A DNA stretch of 64,000 nt from Phaeovulum veldkampii DSM 11550 (GCF_003034995.1 NZ_PZKF01000009.1:1-64000), one strand, 5' to 3'; counted from the stretch's first letter, positions 45,164 to 55,092 are shown. Notes: generated from the sequence alone by a model not told the origin. Program-made: numbers and translations.

Positions 45164-45915
45164 CACATGATCTCCACCGCGGCGCCGGTGGCAATGGTGC
45201 CGCCGGTCACGACGCGGGCATAAAGGCCAAAATCCTTGTCGCCAAAGGCTGCCTCCAGCGATTCCAGCAGTTCGCAATCCTCCTGCCCGGTGGCGGGGTT
45301 TACGCAGGTGGCGCGGCAGCGGGTGATCGGCTCGGTCACCTCCAGCACGGCGGTGCCGATGCGCAGGCGCCGACCCGTCAGCGCCCGTTCGGCATCCACC
45401 GCCCAACCCTCGACCCAAAGATTGCCGCGAAAGCGATGGATCGACAACGCACGCCCGACCCGCGCCTCCAGTGCGCGCAGCGAGGTCAGCGACAGCACCG
45501 AAACCCAAGGTTCGGGCACATCGGTCAGCGCTTGGTCGGGCACCTGCACCACATGGCTGGCCGCGGGCCGCCCGGCAGGCCACAGCGGGCGCAGCCAGTC
45601 GATCAGCCGCGCCTGATCATCGGGGCGCGCCAGATCAACCGTGATCCTGCCTGCCCGTGGATGTGTCAGCGTCACCGCCGTGCCCGCAACCTGTGCGGTG
45701 ATGGCCATCAGTTCCGGCCCGGCCACCCCGCGCAGAAAGTTCATCTTGGCCTGCCAGCCTACGGGCTGGCCGGTGAATTTGGCGGCCTGATGTGCAACGG
45801 CCCAGACCCGGTCCAAAGCAAGCGCGCGCCCCTCGGTCAGGGGCGCGCTGCTGATCTCCTCAACCCCGATCGCCTTGATCGGGTGCCGCAGGATATGGGC
45901 CAGATGCGGCGTCAT
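45163..45915 (-). CDS. MOSC-domain protein
   Basis: A 250-aa protein with an N-terminal MOSC beta-barrel region (ILRHPIKAIGVEEISSAPLT) and a C-terminal MOSC domain (LSIHRFRGNLWVEGWAVDAE, then TEPITRCRATCVNPATGQED). The conserved Cys in RCRATCVNP resembles the one used by molybdenum-cofactor sulfurases and mARC-type proteins. Function is probably molybdenum-cofactor-related sulfur or amidoxime chemistry, but the substrate is not known. It overlaps yidC by four bases (ATGA). Confidence 0.88.
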   Translation of the reverse strand: MTPHLAHILRHPIKAIGVEEISSAPLTEGRALALDRVWAVAHQAAKFTGQPVGWQAKMNFLRGVAGPELMAITAQVAGTAVTLTHPRAGRITVDLARPDDQARLIDWLRPLWPAGRPAASHVVQVPDQALTDVPEPWVSVLSLTSLRALEARVGRALSIHRFRGNLWVEGWAVDAERALTGRRLRIGTAVLEVTEPITRCRATCVNPATGQEDCELLESLEAAFGDKDFGLYARVVTGGTIATGAAVEIM

Positions 45916-47762
45916 TTCCTGGGCTTGGACGCCTCAGGCTTGCGCTTGAAGCTCTTGCGGATGTTGCCGAAGAAATCGGGCGGGTGGCCGTGCATCCGCA
46001 TGATCGTGTATTGCTGGATGAAGGTGATGGTGTTGTTCGCGATCCAGTAGATCACCAGACCCGAGGCAAAGCCGCCCAGCATGAACATGAACACCCACGG
46101 CATCCAGGCAAAGATCATCGCCTGCGTCGCATCGGTCGGCGCCGGGTTGAGCTTTTGCTGGAACCACATCGAAATGCCCAGCAGGATCGGCAGCACGCCG
46201 AGCGAGAAGATGAAGAAGAGCGAACCGGGTTCCGGCACCGGGTTCGACAGGAGGCCGAACAGGTTGAGGATCGAGGACGGGTCAGGCGCCGACAGGTCGC
46301 GGATCCAGCCGATCCACGGTGCGTGGCGCAGTTCGATCGTGACAAAGATCACCTTGTAGAGCGAGAAGAAGATCGGAATTTGCAGGAAGATCGGCAGGCA
46401 GCCCGAGGCCGGGTTGACCTTTTCACGCTTGTAAAGCGCCATCATCTCGATCTGCATCTTTTGGCGGTCTTCGCCAAACCGCTCCTTCAGCTTTTCCATC
46501 TCGGGCTGAAGTTCCTTCATCTTGGCCATCGAGACGTAGGACTTCCGCGCCAGCGGGAACACCGCCATCTTGATCACGATTGTCAGCGCAATGATCGCCC
46601 AGCCCATGCTGCCCGGAATGGCAAGCGCGGCAATATTGGTGTTCAGCCAGTGCAGCAGCCAGAACATTGGCTTGGTCAGGAAGTAGAACCAGCCCCAGTC
46701 GATCGAATCGACAAAGCGCTTGATGCCCTGGTTTTTCTCGTAACCGGTGATGGTTTCCCATTCCTTGGCGCCGGCAAACAGCATCGAGCCGACCGAAGCC
46801 GAAGCGCCGGGCGCGACCTCCATCACAGGCATCCGGGCCTCGGCCTGATAAATCTCGGCCCCGGGGGCGTATTTCACCACCGAGGTAAAGGCTTGGCCGG
46901 GCATCGGCGCGAGCGTGGTCATCCAGTATTTGTCGGTGAAGCCGATCCAGCCATCGGCCGTCACAGAGACCACATCGGCCTGCCCCTCACGGTCAACCGG
47001 CGCCAGACCGGCGATGTCGTCGTAGTCGGTTTCTTGCAGTTTGCCGTCCGACATCCGCACCGCACCTTCGTGCAGCACAAAGAAATTTTGCGTGTCGGGC
47101 TGGCCGTGGCGGGCGACAATGCCATAAGGCGCCAGCCGGACCACGGCGCCGGTGGCGTTTTCAACAGATTGTGTGATGGTGAACAGGTAGTCCTCATCCA
47201 CGTCCATCTGGCGGCGGAAGATCAGGCCGGCGCCGTTATTCCAGGCCAACGTGACCGGCTGACCTGGGGCGAGCGTCGTGCCGCTTTCCACCGTCCAGGG
47301 CGTTTTCGCACCGGGCACCAGCGCGGGGTCAAGCTCGCCTGCGGGCAGCCAGCCATAGACGGCGTAATAAGGTTTGGCTGCGTCCAGATCGGTTCCGCCG
47401 ACCGGCGCCAGAAGCCGGACATTGGGCGAATCATCGGCCAGCGTCTCGCGGTAGCCTTTCAGCGACAGATCGTCGATCCGCCCGCCCAGAAGCGAGATCG
47501 AGCCGCTCAGCCGCGGCGTGTCGATGCTGATCCGGGGCGCTGCAGCAAGTTCGGTCGCCGTGGTTTCGGCGCCAGAAGCCGGAGCCGCGGTGCTGTCGGC
47601 CACTGCGGGGGGCGCTGCCGGGTCGGTCTGCGACTGGCTGATCGCTGTCGGCGCAACCGGGGTGCTGGGCACCTCGGGCGGGGCGACGAAGGCATACCAG
47701 ACCACGATCACCAGAAAGGAAAGCACGCTCGCAAGGATGAGATTCTTGTTCTGATTGTCCAT
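45912..47762 (-). CDS. yidC: Membrane protein insertase YidC
   Basis: A 616-aa Oxa1/YidC insertase with the Gram-negative layout: TM1 at about residues 8-25 (LILASVLSFLVIVVWYAF), a large periplasmic domain, and the conserved C-terminal five-TM core (WGWFYFLTKPMFWLLHWLNT, GCLPIFLQIPIFFSLYKVIF, ending in a basic tail KSFKRKPEASKPRK). I used the ATG at 47762 giving the family start MDNQNKN. No Shine-Dalgarno is seen; a C-run precedes it on the coding strand. It is coupled to the MOSC gene downstream. Confidence 0.95.
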   Translation of the reverse strand: MDNQNKNLILASVLSFLVIVVWYAFVAPPEVPSTPVAPTAISQSQTDPAAPPAVADSTAAPASGAETTATELAAAPRISIDTPRLSGSISLLGGRIDDLSLKGYRETLADDSPNVRLLAPVGGTDLDAAKPYYAVYGWLPAGELDPALVPGAKTPWTVESGTTLAPGQPVTLAWNNGAGLIFRRQMDVDEDYLFTITQSVENATGAVVRLAPYGIVARHGQPDTQNFFVLHEGAVRMSDGKLQETDYDDIAGLAPVDREGQADVVSVTADGWIGFTDKYWMTTLAPMPGQAFTSVVKYAPGAEIYQAEARMPVMEVAPGASASVGSMLFAGAKEWETITGYEKNQGIKRFVDSIDWGWFYFLTKPMFWLLHWLNTNIAALAIPGSMGWAIIALTIVIKMAVFPLARKSYVSMAKMKELQPEMEKLKERFGEDRQKMQIEMMALYKREKVNPASGCLPIFLQIPIFFSLYKVIFVTIELRHAPWIGWIRDLSAPDPSSILNLFGLLSNPVPEPGSLFFIFSLGVLPILLGISMWFQQKLNPAPTDATQAMIFAWMPWVFMFMLGGFASGLVIYWIANNTITFIQQYTIMRMHGHPPDFFGNIRKSFKRKPEASKPRK

Positions 47763-47974
47763 CGGGGGGGTACCGCCAGCCTGTCCAAGGGTTGGGGCAG
47801 GTTCAACAGAAGGGGCGGCCAAAGGTCAAGCAGTTTTCCCCTGCTGTCTCGCCCGCCGCTGGATTTGCCGACACTGAACCGCGGAAAACCGGCACAGTCT
47901 GGTGAAATACAGCAGGGTATGCTTCGCCACAGCGGTTGCAGCCCCGGTATGAGATGCCTCTGGCACGGCAAGTA

Positions 47975-49537
47975 TCAGACTTTGCGGTTGCCCAGACGGG
48001 GCGTGGCCGCCAGTTTGGCGCGGTGCCGCAGGCTCCAGTCATGTGTTTCCTCCAGCGCCATGGCCGGGGCGATGGCCGGGCCTTGCACATGGTTGCAGCC
48101 CAGTTGTGCCAATATCGCGTGTTCACCGATGCTGCTGACGCCATCGGCCAGCGTCTCGACGCCCAGCCGCTCGGTCAGAGAGATGAGCGCACTCAGAACG
48201 CGCTGTTGACCGGGGTCCATATCGGCGCGCGCGACAAAGCTGCGGTCGATCCGCAGTCGCCGCACCGCGCCGCCGCGGATTTTGTTGATCGAGGCTGGCC
48301 CTGCACCAAAACCCGCCAGATCGATGTGACAGCCCATCCGTGCCAAGGCGGCCATATTGTAGCCGATCACATCCTCTCCGGCGCCAGAGACCGCGGTTTC
48401 GGGCAGTTCAAAGCGCAGTCGCCCAGGGGCGGCTTCAAAGCGGTCGATATCCCACTTCAGGCGTTGCGTCAGCTTGGGGTCGCGCAACTCTTCGGTTGAC
48501 AGTGGCACGGTTGCGGTAGCGCCCCCCATCCCGGCCTGGTCCCAGTGCCGCAGCGCGGCCAGAGCTTGCGCCAGCATCAACTCAGTCAATCGGGGGCGCA
48601 GGCCCTGCGCCGTCAGCGCGTGCAGAATGTCTGCATCTTCCAGAACGCCACGTTGGGGGGGGTGCCAGCACGGCTCGACCGCAAAGCCAGAAATCGCGCC
48701 GGTATCGGTGCAGAGCTGCGGGCGGAACCGGGCGACGATCTGCCCCGCCTCAAGCGCCGCCGCCGCATTTACCAGCGCGCTGCGCGTTTCGGCGGCCTGT
48801 CGCACCTCGACCGAATAGGCCCGAATCGCCCCTTGTCCGCAACGCCGCGCCTCTTCTGCGGCGGTTTCGGCGGCGGTCAGCATGGCTGCGCCGCTATGCC
48901 CCGGATTCCGGCTGATCAAGCAGAACCCGATATGAACTGAAACATGCACCTTGGCGGCATCAAGTGAGAAGGGCGCCTCCAGCGCGGTCTGCAGCCGGTT
49001 TGCAACCTGGATCGCGCTCTCCAGATCGGTGCGGCGCACCGGGGCCAGCACCACGGCGAACCGCGGCCCGTCAAGCCGAACCGCCAGATCGCTTTCCCTC
49101 AGCGCGCCGTGCAGACGATCGCCGCACCGGCGCAAGAGCCGCCCCATGGCATCGGCCCCCAGTTCTGTTGCCAGATCGTCGGCATTGTCAAAACCCAGAA
49201 CGAAGGCGGCGCTGCCGTGGCCGGTTGTGGCGGCCAGGCTGAGCGCGCGGTCAAGCAGCGCCTCGGCGGCCGGGCGCAGCGGCAGGCCGGTGGCACCGCA
49301 GCACGTCACCGGATCGTCGCGGGCGCCACCCGCCGGGGCGGCGCGAAGGGTTGGATCGCGCGCAAGCCAGGCGACGGCCAGTGCGGTGGTCGCCACAAGC
49401 GCGACCCCCTCGGCGCCATACCACAGGCCCGCCAGCACCAGCGCCGGTGTGAAGGCCAGCAATTCGAGCCGCAGGACGCCGCGCGCCCAGTGCCGGATCC
49501 TAGGTGTCGGCGCCTTTGCCCCGCCTTCGTTCGACAT
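47975..49537 (-). CDS. Degenerate GGDEF-EAL protein, membrane-anchored
   Basis: A 520-aa protein with one or two N-terminal TM segments (about residues 25-60), a GGDEF-like domain (about 85-245) and an EAL-like domain (about 255-510). The GGDEF signature is replaced by DGPRF (156-160), and EAL reads EPC (288-290). The usual NLS motif is TVPLST, and DDFGTG is DLAGFGAG (406-413). Most catalytic residues of both domains are thus lost. It may bind c-di-GMP or act by protein contact. It interrupts the rpmH-rnpA-yidD-ttcA and yidC-engB genes. Confidence 0.85.
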   Translation of the reverse strand: MSNEGGAKAPTPRIRHWARGVLRLELLAFTPALVLAGLWYGAEGVALVATTALAVAWLARDPTLRAAPAGGARDDPVTCCGATGLPLRPAAEALLDRALSLAATTGHGSAAFVLGFDNADDLATELGADAMGRLLRRCGDRLHGALRESDLAVRLDGPRFAVVLAPVRRTDLESAIQVANRLQTALEAPFSLDAAKVHVSVHIGFCLISRNPGHSGAAMLTAAETAAEEARRCGQGAIRAYSVEVRQAAETRSALVNAAAALEAGQIVARFRPQLCTDTGAISGFAVEPCWHPPQRGVLEDADILHALTAQGLRPRLTELMLAQALAALRHWDQAGMGGATATVPLSTEELRDPKLTQRLKWDIDRFEAAPGRLRFELPETAVSGAGEDVIGYNMAALARMGCHIDLAGFGAGPASINKIRGGAVRRLRIDRSFVARADMDPGQQRVLSALISLTERLGVETLADGVSSIGEHAILAQLGCNHVQGPAIAPAMALEETHDWSLRHRAKLAATPRLGNRKV

Positions 49538-49609
49538 GCGCCCAAACCCCGTTTTCCGCCAGCCACCCGGCCGATGAAACGAAGCTAGGACCGCTTCGTC
49601 AGGATTCGG

Positions 49610-50503
49610 TTAATCCCGGTCACGCAGTCTTGGAGGAATTTCGCTCAAATCCGCCGGATCGGGCGCGCCAATGTGCAAGCCATTGAAATCAAAAAGCGCC
49701 GGGTCCAACAGATGCGAGGGGCGGGTGTTCATCAGCGCGCGAAACATCACCTGACGGCGGCCGGGGCTGCGCGCCTCCCATCCGTCGAGAATTGCCTTGA
49801 CCTGCTGGCGTTGCAGCCCGTCCTGGCTGCCGCAAAGATCGCAGGGGATGATCGGGTAGTTCATCGCGCGGGCGAAACGATCGCAGTCGGCCTCGGCCAC
49901 AAAGGCCAGCGGGCGATAGACGAACAGGTCGCCATCCTCGTTCACCAGCTTCGGCGGCATCGTGGCAAGTCGCCCGCCATGAAACAGGTTCATGAAGAAT
50001 GTTTCCAGAATGTCGTCGCGGTGATGGCCCAGCACCACGGCCGAACAGCCCTCTTCGCGGGCGATGCGGTAAAGATTGCCGCGGCGCAGGCGCGAACACA
50101 GGGCGCAATAGGTCCGCCCCTGCGGAATTTTGTCCATCACGATTGAATAGGTGTCGGCATATTCGATGCGATGGGGCACGCCCATCCGCGCCAGAAATTC
50201 AGGCAGGACAGTGGCGGGAAAGCCGGGCTGACCCTGATCTAGGTTGCAGGCCAGCAGATCGACCGGCAATAGCCCGCGCCACTGCAATTCGTGCAGAACG
50301 GCCAGCAGGGTGTAGCTGTCCTTGCCACCCGACAGGCACACCAGCCAGCGCGCGCCCCGTTCGATCATGCCATAGGTGTCGATGGCCTCGCGCACCTCGC
50401 GCACCAGCCGCTTGCGCAGCTTGCGAAACTCGGTCGAGGTGGGGGCGCCATGGAACAGCGGGTGAATGTCGTCGCCGTCTTTGCTGCCGTCGTCGTCAAG
50501 CAT
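49610..50503 (-). CDS. ttcA: tRNA 2-thiocytidine(32) synthetase TtcA
   Basis: A 297-aa PP-loop ATPase that adds sulfur to C32 of tRNAs through a 4Fe-4S cluster. The PP-loop is SGGKDS (58-63), and the two TtcA Cys pairs are C133-x2-C136 ([12 protein letters not shown]) and C221-x2-C224 ([11 protein letters not shown]). GGAGAAG precedes the ATG at 50503. The start overlaps the end of yidD by eight bases. Confidence 0.94.
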   Translation of the reverse strand: MLDDDGSKDGDDIHPLFHGAPTSTEFRKLRKRLVREVREAIDTYGMIERGARWLVCLSGGKDSYTLLAVLHELQWRGLLPVDLLACNLDQGQPGFPATVLPEFLARMGVPHRIEYADTYSIVMDKIPQGRTYCALCSRLRRGNLYRIAREEGCSAVVLGHHRDDILETFFMNLFHGGRLATMPPKLVNEDGDLFVYRPLAFVAEADCDRFARAMNYPIIPCDLCGSQDGLQRQQVKAILDGWEARSPGRRQVMFRALMNTRPSHLLDPALFDFNGLHIGAPDPADLSEIPPRLRDRD

Positions 50504-50750
50504 CGGGCTTCTCCTGCGCCGGGGTCTTGACGGGGGGCACCGGGTCGTGGCCGCAGCCGCCCCACGGATTGCACCGCAAAATGCGCCAGAAGGCCAGCCA
50601 GCCGCCCTTGATCGCGCCGTGTTTTTCCAGCGCCTCAAGCGCATAGGCCGAACAGGTGGGCTGAAACCGGCACGAGTTGCCAAGCCAGGGTGACAGGATC
50701 AGACGATAGGCGCGCACCGGCAGCGCCAGAAGATGGGCCAGCGGGCTCAT
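50496..50750 (-). CDS. yidD: Membrane protein insertion efficiency factor YidD
   Basis: An 84-aa protein with the YidD signature: [20 protein letters not shown], then [18 protein letters not shown] and [17 protein letters not shown]. It is usually encoded between rnpA and yidC and assists YidC. Its start overlaps the rnpA stop (ATGA). Confidence 0.94.
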   Translation of the reverse strand: MSPLAHLLALPVRAYRLILSPWLGNSCRFQPTCSAYALEALEKHGAIKGGWLAFWRILRCNPWGGCGHDPVPPVKTPAQEKPDA

Positions 50751-51184
50751 GCCATGTCCTTGTGAATCTGGGTCAGGGCGCGGGACAGATCGGCAAGCAG
50801 CGCGGCAAAGTCGCGTTCGGCCGTGGCACCGGGACGGCCGACCAGAACATAATCCCATCCGGGGCGGGCAGACTGGGGCAGAACCGCGCGCGCAATGGCA
50901 CGAAGCCGCCGCTTGGCCCGGTTCCGCGCAACGGCGTTTCCCAGCTTTTTCGAGCAGGTGAAGCCGACACGGATCAGATCGGGGGGCACGGGTTCGTCGG
51001 GGCGGCGTGGGCGCGCCTGCAACAGAAAGCCCGGCGTGCCTTGGCGCCGGGCCTGAGCCGCGCGCAGAAACTCTGCCCGCTTGCGCAGCGTTTCGAGCGG
51101 GTACAGCGCGCAAACGGAAACCGCCGGGGCGCTTCCCGCGCTCCGGCCCTCAAAGCCAGTCACGGGAGCCTCCGGCGGTGCCAT
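50747..51184 (-). CDS. rnpA: Ribonuclease P protein component
   Basis: A 145-aa basic protein that partners with RNase P RNA in tRNA 5' maturation. Family features are [35 protein letters not shown] (the RNR motif) and [10 protein letters not shown]. It begins 21 bp after rpmH on the same strand, the near-universal rpmH-rnpA pairing. Confidence 0.95.
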   Translation of the reverse strand: MAPPEAPVTGFEGRSAGSAPAVSVCALYPLETLRKRAEFLRAAQARRQGTPGFLLQARPRRPDEPVPPDLIRVGFTCSKKLGNAVARNRAKRRLRAIARAVLPQSARPGWDYVLVGRPGATAERDFAALLADLSRALTQIHKDMA

Positions 51185-51205
51185 GGCGTTTGGTGCCGCT
51201 TGGCC

Positions 51206-51340
51206 TTATGCCGACAGCGACTTGCGGCCCTTGGCGCGGCGGGCGTTCAGCACCCGGCGGCCGCCTTTGGTGGCCATGCGGGCGCGGAACCCGTGGCGGC
51301 GGGCACGGACAAGGTTCGACGGCTGATACGTGCGCTTCAT
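51206..51340 (-). CDS. rpmH: 50S ribosomal protein L34
   Basis: A 44-aa protein starting [20 protein letters not shown] and ending AKGRKSLSA, which matches bacterial L34 throughout. First gene of the minus-strand run rpmH-rnpA-yidD-ttcA. Its promoter is clear at 51408-51436. Confidence 0.97.
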   Translation of the reverse strand: MKRTYQPSNLVRARRHGFRARMATKGGRRVLNARRAKGRKSLSA

Positions 51341-51407
51341 CGCAAAAACTCCGGTTCAGGCAGCCCAAATAGATCGGATTCGAGCGCCGATGTCATTCGA
51401 AGCCCGG

Positions 51408-51436
51408 TCTTTAGTCGGGCTTGCCTTCCAAGTCAA
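51408..51436 (-). promoter_or_regulatory. Sigma-70-type promoter of rpmH-rnpA
   Basis: On the minus strand TTGACT (-35, 51436-51431) and TAAAGA (-10, 51413-51408) are separated by exactly 17 bp. Predicted start is near 51401, leaving a leader of about 60 nt before rpmH. Confidence 0.85.
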
Positions 51437-51532
51437 TTCACCGGAGGGGTTTTTCTTGAACCGCTCTGGCCGGGGCGGTGGGCAGAGCTAACTGGGAAAA
51501 ACAGGCGCGCGTGGCAAGGGTAAAGGGAACCG

Positions 51533-52246
51533 ATGGCACAGGATGGGCAGGCGCGGCGGCTGGCGTTGCTGGCGCTGATGGTTGCGGTTGCGGTTTTGGG
51601 AGCCTGGGCGCTGGGCGACCGGCTGAGTTTTGCGGCGCTGGCCGACAACCGCGCCCGCCTGATCGCCGCGCGCGAAGCCGCGCCGGTGCTGACGGCGGTG
51701 GGGTTTGTTGCCGCCTATGCTGGGCTGGTGGCACTGTCGCTGCCCGGTGCGCTGGTGGCGACGCTGACCGGGGGCTTTTTGTTCGGGGTCTTTCCGGGGG
51801 TTTTGTTCAACGTCATTGGCGCCACGATCGGGGCGGTGGCGGTCTTCATCGCCGCGCGCTGGGGCGCCGGTGACCGGCTTGCCGCCCGAATCGCCGAGGG
51901 CGGGGGCCGCGCCGCGCGCGTTCTGGCAGCGATCCGCGAAAACGAATTGTCGGTTCTGTTCCTGATCCGGTTGGTGCCGGTGGTGCCGTTCTTTCTGGCC
52001 AACCTGCTGCCTGCTTTTGCTGGGGTGGCCACGGGCCGGTTTGCGCTGACCACGTTTTTCGGCATCCTGCCCGGTGCGCTGGTCTATACCTCGGTTGGCG
52101 CGGGGCTGTCCGAGGTGATCGCGCGGGGCGAGACGCCCGATCTGGGGGTGATCTTTACTGCGCCGGTTCTGGTGCCATTGCTGGGTCTGGCTGCGCTGGC
52201 GGCGCTGCCCATCTTCATTCGTCGGATCAGGGGGCGCGAGTTATGA
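51533..52246 (+). CDS. TVP38/TMEM64-family (DedA-like) membrane protein
   Basis: A 237-aa polytopic protein with about six hydrophobic segments and the SNARE-associated/DedA core: LVALSLPGALVATLTGGFLF, FNVIGATIGAVAVFIAARWG, FLIRLVPVVPFFLANLLPAF and ALTTFFGILPGALVYTSVGA. Proteins of this family take part in membrane lipid handling; the exact substrate is unknown. Its stop overlaps the next gene (ATGA), a flavoprotein, a pairing commonly seen in proteobacteria. Confidence 0.9.
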   Translation: MAQDGQARRLALLALMVAVAVLGAWALGDRLSFAALADNRARLIAAREAAPVLTAVGFVAAYAGLVALSLPGALVATLTGGFLFGVFPGVLFNVIGATIGAVAVFIAARWGAGDRLAARIAEGGGRAARVLAAIRENELSVLFLIRLVPVVPFFLANLLPAFAGVATGRFALTTFFGILPGALVYTSVGAGLSEVIARGETPDLGVIFTAPVLVPLLGLAALAALPIFIRRIRGREL

Positions 52247-53661
52247 GCGAAGCGATAGCGACGGATATCTGTGTCATCGGCGCAGGGGCGGGCGGTCTTT
52301 CGGTGGCGGCGGGAGCTGCGCAGATGGGCGCGCGGGTGGTGCTGGTCGAGGCGGCTGCGATGGGGGGCGATTGCCTGAACCATGGCTGCGTTCCGTCCAA
52401 GGCGCTGCTGGCGGCCGCGGCCGCGGCGCAGGCCGTGCGCGCGGGCGGCCCCGGCGTGGCCGGACAGACGCCGGTGGTGGATTACGCCGCTGCTATGGAT
52501 CATGTCGCCGCCACCATCGCCGGTATCGCCCCGCACGACAGTCAGGAGCGGTTCGAGGGGCTGGGGGTCCGGGTGATCCGCGACTGGGGGCGGTTTACCT
52601 CGGCCAACACGTTGACGGCGGGCGGGGCCACGATTTCCGCGCGCCGCTTTGTGATCGCCACCGGCTCGCGCCCGGCGATCCCGCCGGTGCCGGGGCTGGA
52701 AGAGGTGCCTTTTCTGACCAACGAATCCCTGTTTGGGCTGCGTGCGGCGCCCGATCATCTGCTGGTGCTGGGCGGTGGCCCGATCGGCTGCGAGATGGCG
52801 CAGGCACATCGACGGCTGGGCTGCCGGGTGACGCTGGTCGAAGCCGGGCGCTGCCTTGGCCGCGACGACCCCGAGGCGGCGGCGCTCCTGGTGGCGGCGC
52901 TGCGCGCCGAGGGGGTGGAGGTGCTGGAGGGCGTGGCGGTTGAGCGCGCCGGATATGGCGAACAGGGGCTGGCGCTGTGGCTGGCCGACGGGCGGCAGGT
53001 GACAGGCTCTCACCTGCTGGTGGCCACCGGGCGGCGCGCGGCGCTAGACCGGCTGAACCTTCCTGTCGCCGGGGTTGAAACCGGCCCGCAGGGGGTGCGG
53101 GTGGATGCGGGGCTGCGCACGACGAACCGGCGCATCTTTGCCATCGGCGATGCGGCGGGGTTGGGGCAGTTCACCCATCTCGCGGGCTATCATGCCGGGC
53201 TGGTGATCCGCTCGGCTCTGTTGGGGCTGCCGGTGCGGGCGCGCGGCGATCATATTCCGCGCGCCACCTACACCACCCCGACGCTGGCACAGGTGGGCCT
53301 GACCGAGACCGAGGCGCGCGCTGCCCATGGCGCAGCCGTGACTGTGATCCACGAGCCGTTCGCAGGCAATGACCGGGCGCGCGCAATGGCCCGGACCGAG
53401 GGGTTTATCAAGCTGATGGTGGTCAGGGGCCGCCCCGTCGGTGTGACGGTGGTGGGGCCGGACGCCGACGAGATCATCGGGCTATGGGCGTTGATGCTGG
53501 CCAACCGGCTGAAGCTTTCGGCCGTGGCGGGCACGGTGCTGCCCTATCCGACGCTGGGTGAAATCTCCAAACGTGCGTCTGGCACCTATTTTTCCCCTAA
53601 ACTCTTTGATAATCCTGTGGTGAAGCGGGGAGTGCGGCTGATCCAGCGTGTGCTGCCCTGA
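52243..53661 (+). CDS. Pyridine nucleotide-disulfide oxidoreductase (mercuric reductase / Lpd-like)
   Basis: A 472-aa flavoprotein with the FAD motif DICVIGAGAGGLSVAAGAAQ, the redox disulfide C44-x4-C49 (GGDCLNHGCVPSKALL), the NAD(P) motif VLGGGPIGCEMAQAHRRLG and the FAD-binding FAIGDAAG. The C-terminal dimer motif, HPTxxE in lipoamide dehydrogenase, is YPTLGE here, so the usual catalytic His is absent. It is therefore unlikely to be a standard lipoamide dehydrogenase and lacks the extra Cys pair of mercuric reductase. Coupled to the TVP38 gene. Confidence 0.88.
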   Translation: MSEAIATDICVIGAGAGGLSVAAGAAQMGARVVLVEAAAMGGDCLNHGCVPSKALLAAAAAAQAVRAGGPGVAGQTPVVDYAAAMDHVAATIAGIAPHDSQERFEGLGVRVIRDWGRFTSANTLTAGGATISARRFVIATGSRPAIPPVPGLEEVPFLTNESLFGLRAAPDHLLVLGGGPIGCEMAQAHRRLGCRVTLVEAGRCLGRDDPEAAALLVAALRAEGVEVLEGVAVERAGYGEQGLALWLADGRQVTGSHLLVATGRRAALDRLNLPVAGVETGPQGVRVDAGLRTTNRRIFAIGDAAGLGQFTHLAGYHAGLVIRSALLGLPVRARGDHIPRATYTTPTLAQVGLTETEARAAHGAAVTVIHEPFAGNDRARAMARTEGFIKLMVVRGRPVGVTVVGPDADEIIGLWALMLANRLKLSAVAGTVLPYPTLGEISKRASGTYFSPKLFDNPVVKRGVRLIQRVLP

Positions 53662-53679
53662 CCCGCAAAGAGGGTGGGC

Positions 53680-55083
53680 ATGTTCTTCAACACGCTTTCG
53701 GGCAGGTTCTTGTTGCTGACATCGGCCTTCGTGCTGCTGGCAGAGGCGATGATCCTGTTGCCGACCGTGGCCAACGACCGGCGGGACTATATCCTGTCGC
53801 GTCTGGAGCGGGCGCAGATCGCCTCGCTGGCGCTGCTGACCTCGGACACGATGATCGAGCCGGAGCTTGAGGCGGAATTGTTGTCGAACGCAGGCGTGTT
53901 CAACGTCGTCTTGCGGCGTGATGATCTGCGCCAACTGGTGCTGTCTTCGCCGCTGCCGGGGGCGGTCCGGGCGACCTATGACATGCGCCAGCCGACCGAT
54001 TTCGAGCTTGTTCGCGATGCCGTCACCCAGCTTGCCGATCGCAGCAACAGCGTGATCCGGGTGATCGGTGCGCCGGTTCGGGCGGGCGGTCAGCAGATCG
54101 AGATCACGATGGAAACCGCGCCCCTGCGCGCCAGCATGATCGACACCGGCCTGCGTGTTCTGGCCCTGTCGGCGGTGTTTTCGCTGTCTACGGCGCTGCT
54201 GTTGTTTCTGTCGGTGCGCGGGCTGCTGCTGACACCGATCAAACGGCTGGTGCGGCACATGACCTCGTATGCCGAGGCGCCCGAGGATGCCCGACGCATC
54301 ATCGCCCCGCAGGCCCGCGCCGTTGAACTGCGGGAGGCCGAGGAGGCGCTGGCCTCGATGCAGACACAACTGACCGCCTCGCTGCGTCAAAAGGAACGGC
54401 TGGCGCAACTGGGGCAGGCGGTGGCCAAGATCAGCCACGATCTGCGCAATATCCTGACCACGGCGCAGCTTTTTGCCGACCGGATGGAGGAAAGCCGCGA
54501 TCCGGCCGTCAAGCGGGCGGCCCCGAAACTGGTGGCCTCGATCTCGCGCGCGGTAAATCTGTGCGAAACCACGCTGACCTTTGGCCGCGCCGAGGAACCG
54601 CCGCCAAGCCTGTCGCGCTTCATGCTGGCGGGTCTGGTGGCCGAGGTGATCGAGGGGGAAACGCTGTCGGCCGAAGCCGTGGGCGTGGATTTCGTCACCG
54701 ATATCGCGCCGAATTTCGTGATCCGCGCCGACCGCGAGCAACTGTATCGCGTGCTGTCGAACCTTATGCGCAATGCGCGTCAGGCGATCGAGGCGACGGG
54801 CAAGCCCGGCACGGTGGAAATTGGTGCGGGTGAAGAGGAAACCGGGTGGTGGGTGCGCGTCGGCGATACCGGGCCGGGCCTGCCGGAACGCGCCAAGGAG
54901 CATCTGTTCCAGCCGTTTCAGGGCGGCACCCGCAAGGGCGGCACCGGGCTTGGGCTTGCGATCTCGGCGGAACTGGTGCGCGGGCATGGCGGCTGGCTGG
55001 AACTGGTCCGGTCAGACAGCGGCGGCACCGAATTCATGCTGCACCTGCCGCGCGAACTCGCCCTGGAGCGGACGCTGGGCTAA
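53680..55083 (+). CDS. Orphan sensor histidine kinase
   Basis: A 467-aa membrane kinase: TM1 about residues 8-28, periplasmic region, TM2 about 160-180, a HAMP-like segment (LLTPIKRLVRHMTSYAEAPE), the H-box with His253 (AKISHDLRNILTTAQ), an N box (LSNLMRNARQAIEA) and G boxes (GDTGPGLP, KGGTGLGLAISAELVRGHGG). AGAGGG precedes the ATG at 53680. No response regulator gene lies beside it. It starts 18 bp after the flavoprotein gene, which suggests a shared transcript. Confidence 0.9.
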   Translation: MFFNTLSGRFLLLTSAFVLLAEAMILLPTVANDRRDYILSRLERAQIASLALLTSDTMIEPELEAELLSNAGVFNVVLRRDDLRQLVLSSPLPGAVRATYDMRQPTDFELVRDAVTQLADRSNSVIRVIGAPVRAGGQQIEITMETAPLRASMIDTGLRVLALSAVFSLSTALLLFLSVRGLLLTPIKRLVRHMTSYAEAPEDARRIIAPQARAVELREAEEALASMQTQLTASLRQKERLAQLGQAVAKISHDLRNILTTAQLFADRMEESRDPAVKRAAPKLVASISRAVNLCETTLTFGRAEEPPPSLSRFMLAGLVAEVIEGETLSAEAVGVDFVTDIAPNFVIRADREQLYRVLSNLMRNARQAIEATGKPGTVEIGAGEEETGWWVRVGDTGPGLPERAKEHLFQPFQGGTRKGGTGLGLAISAELVRGHGGWLELVRSDSGGTEFMLHLPRELALERTLG

Positions 55084-55092
55084 GAGTTGCCT

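Noticed and set aside
45984-48209. 741-aa plus-strand frame
   Set aside because: Antisense to yidC; no motif and a charged, repetitive composition.
51206-51440. rpmH-rnpA as a marker of the replication origin
   Set aside because: No dnaA, dnaN or gidA gene and no cluster of DnaA boxes is present; only scattered single near-matches such as TTTTCCACA near 3036.
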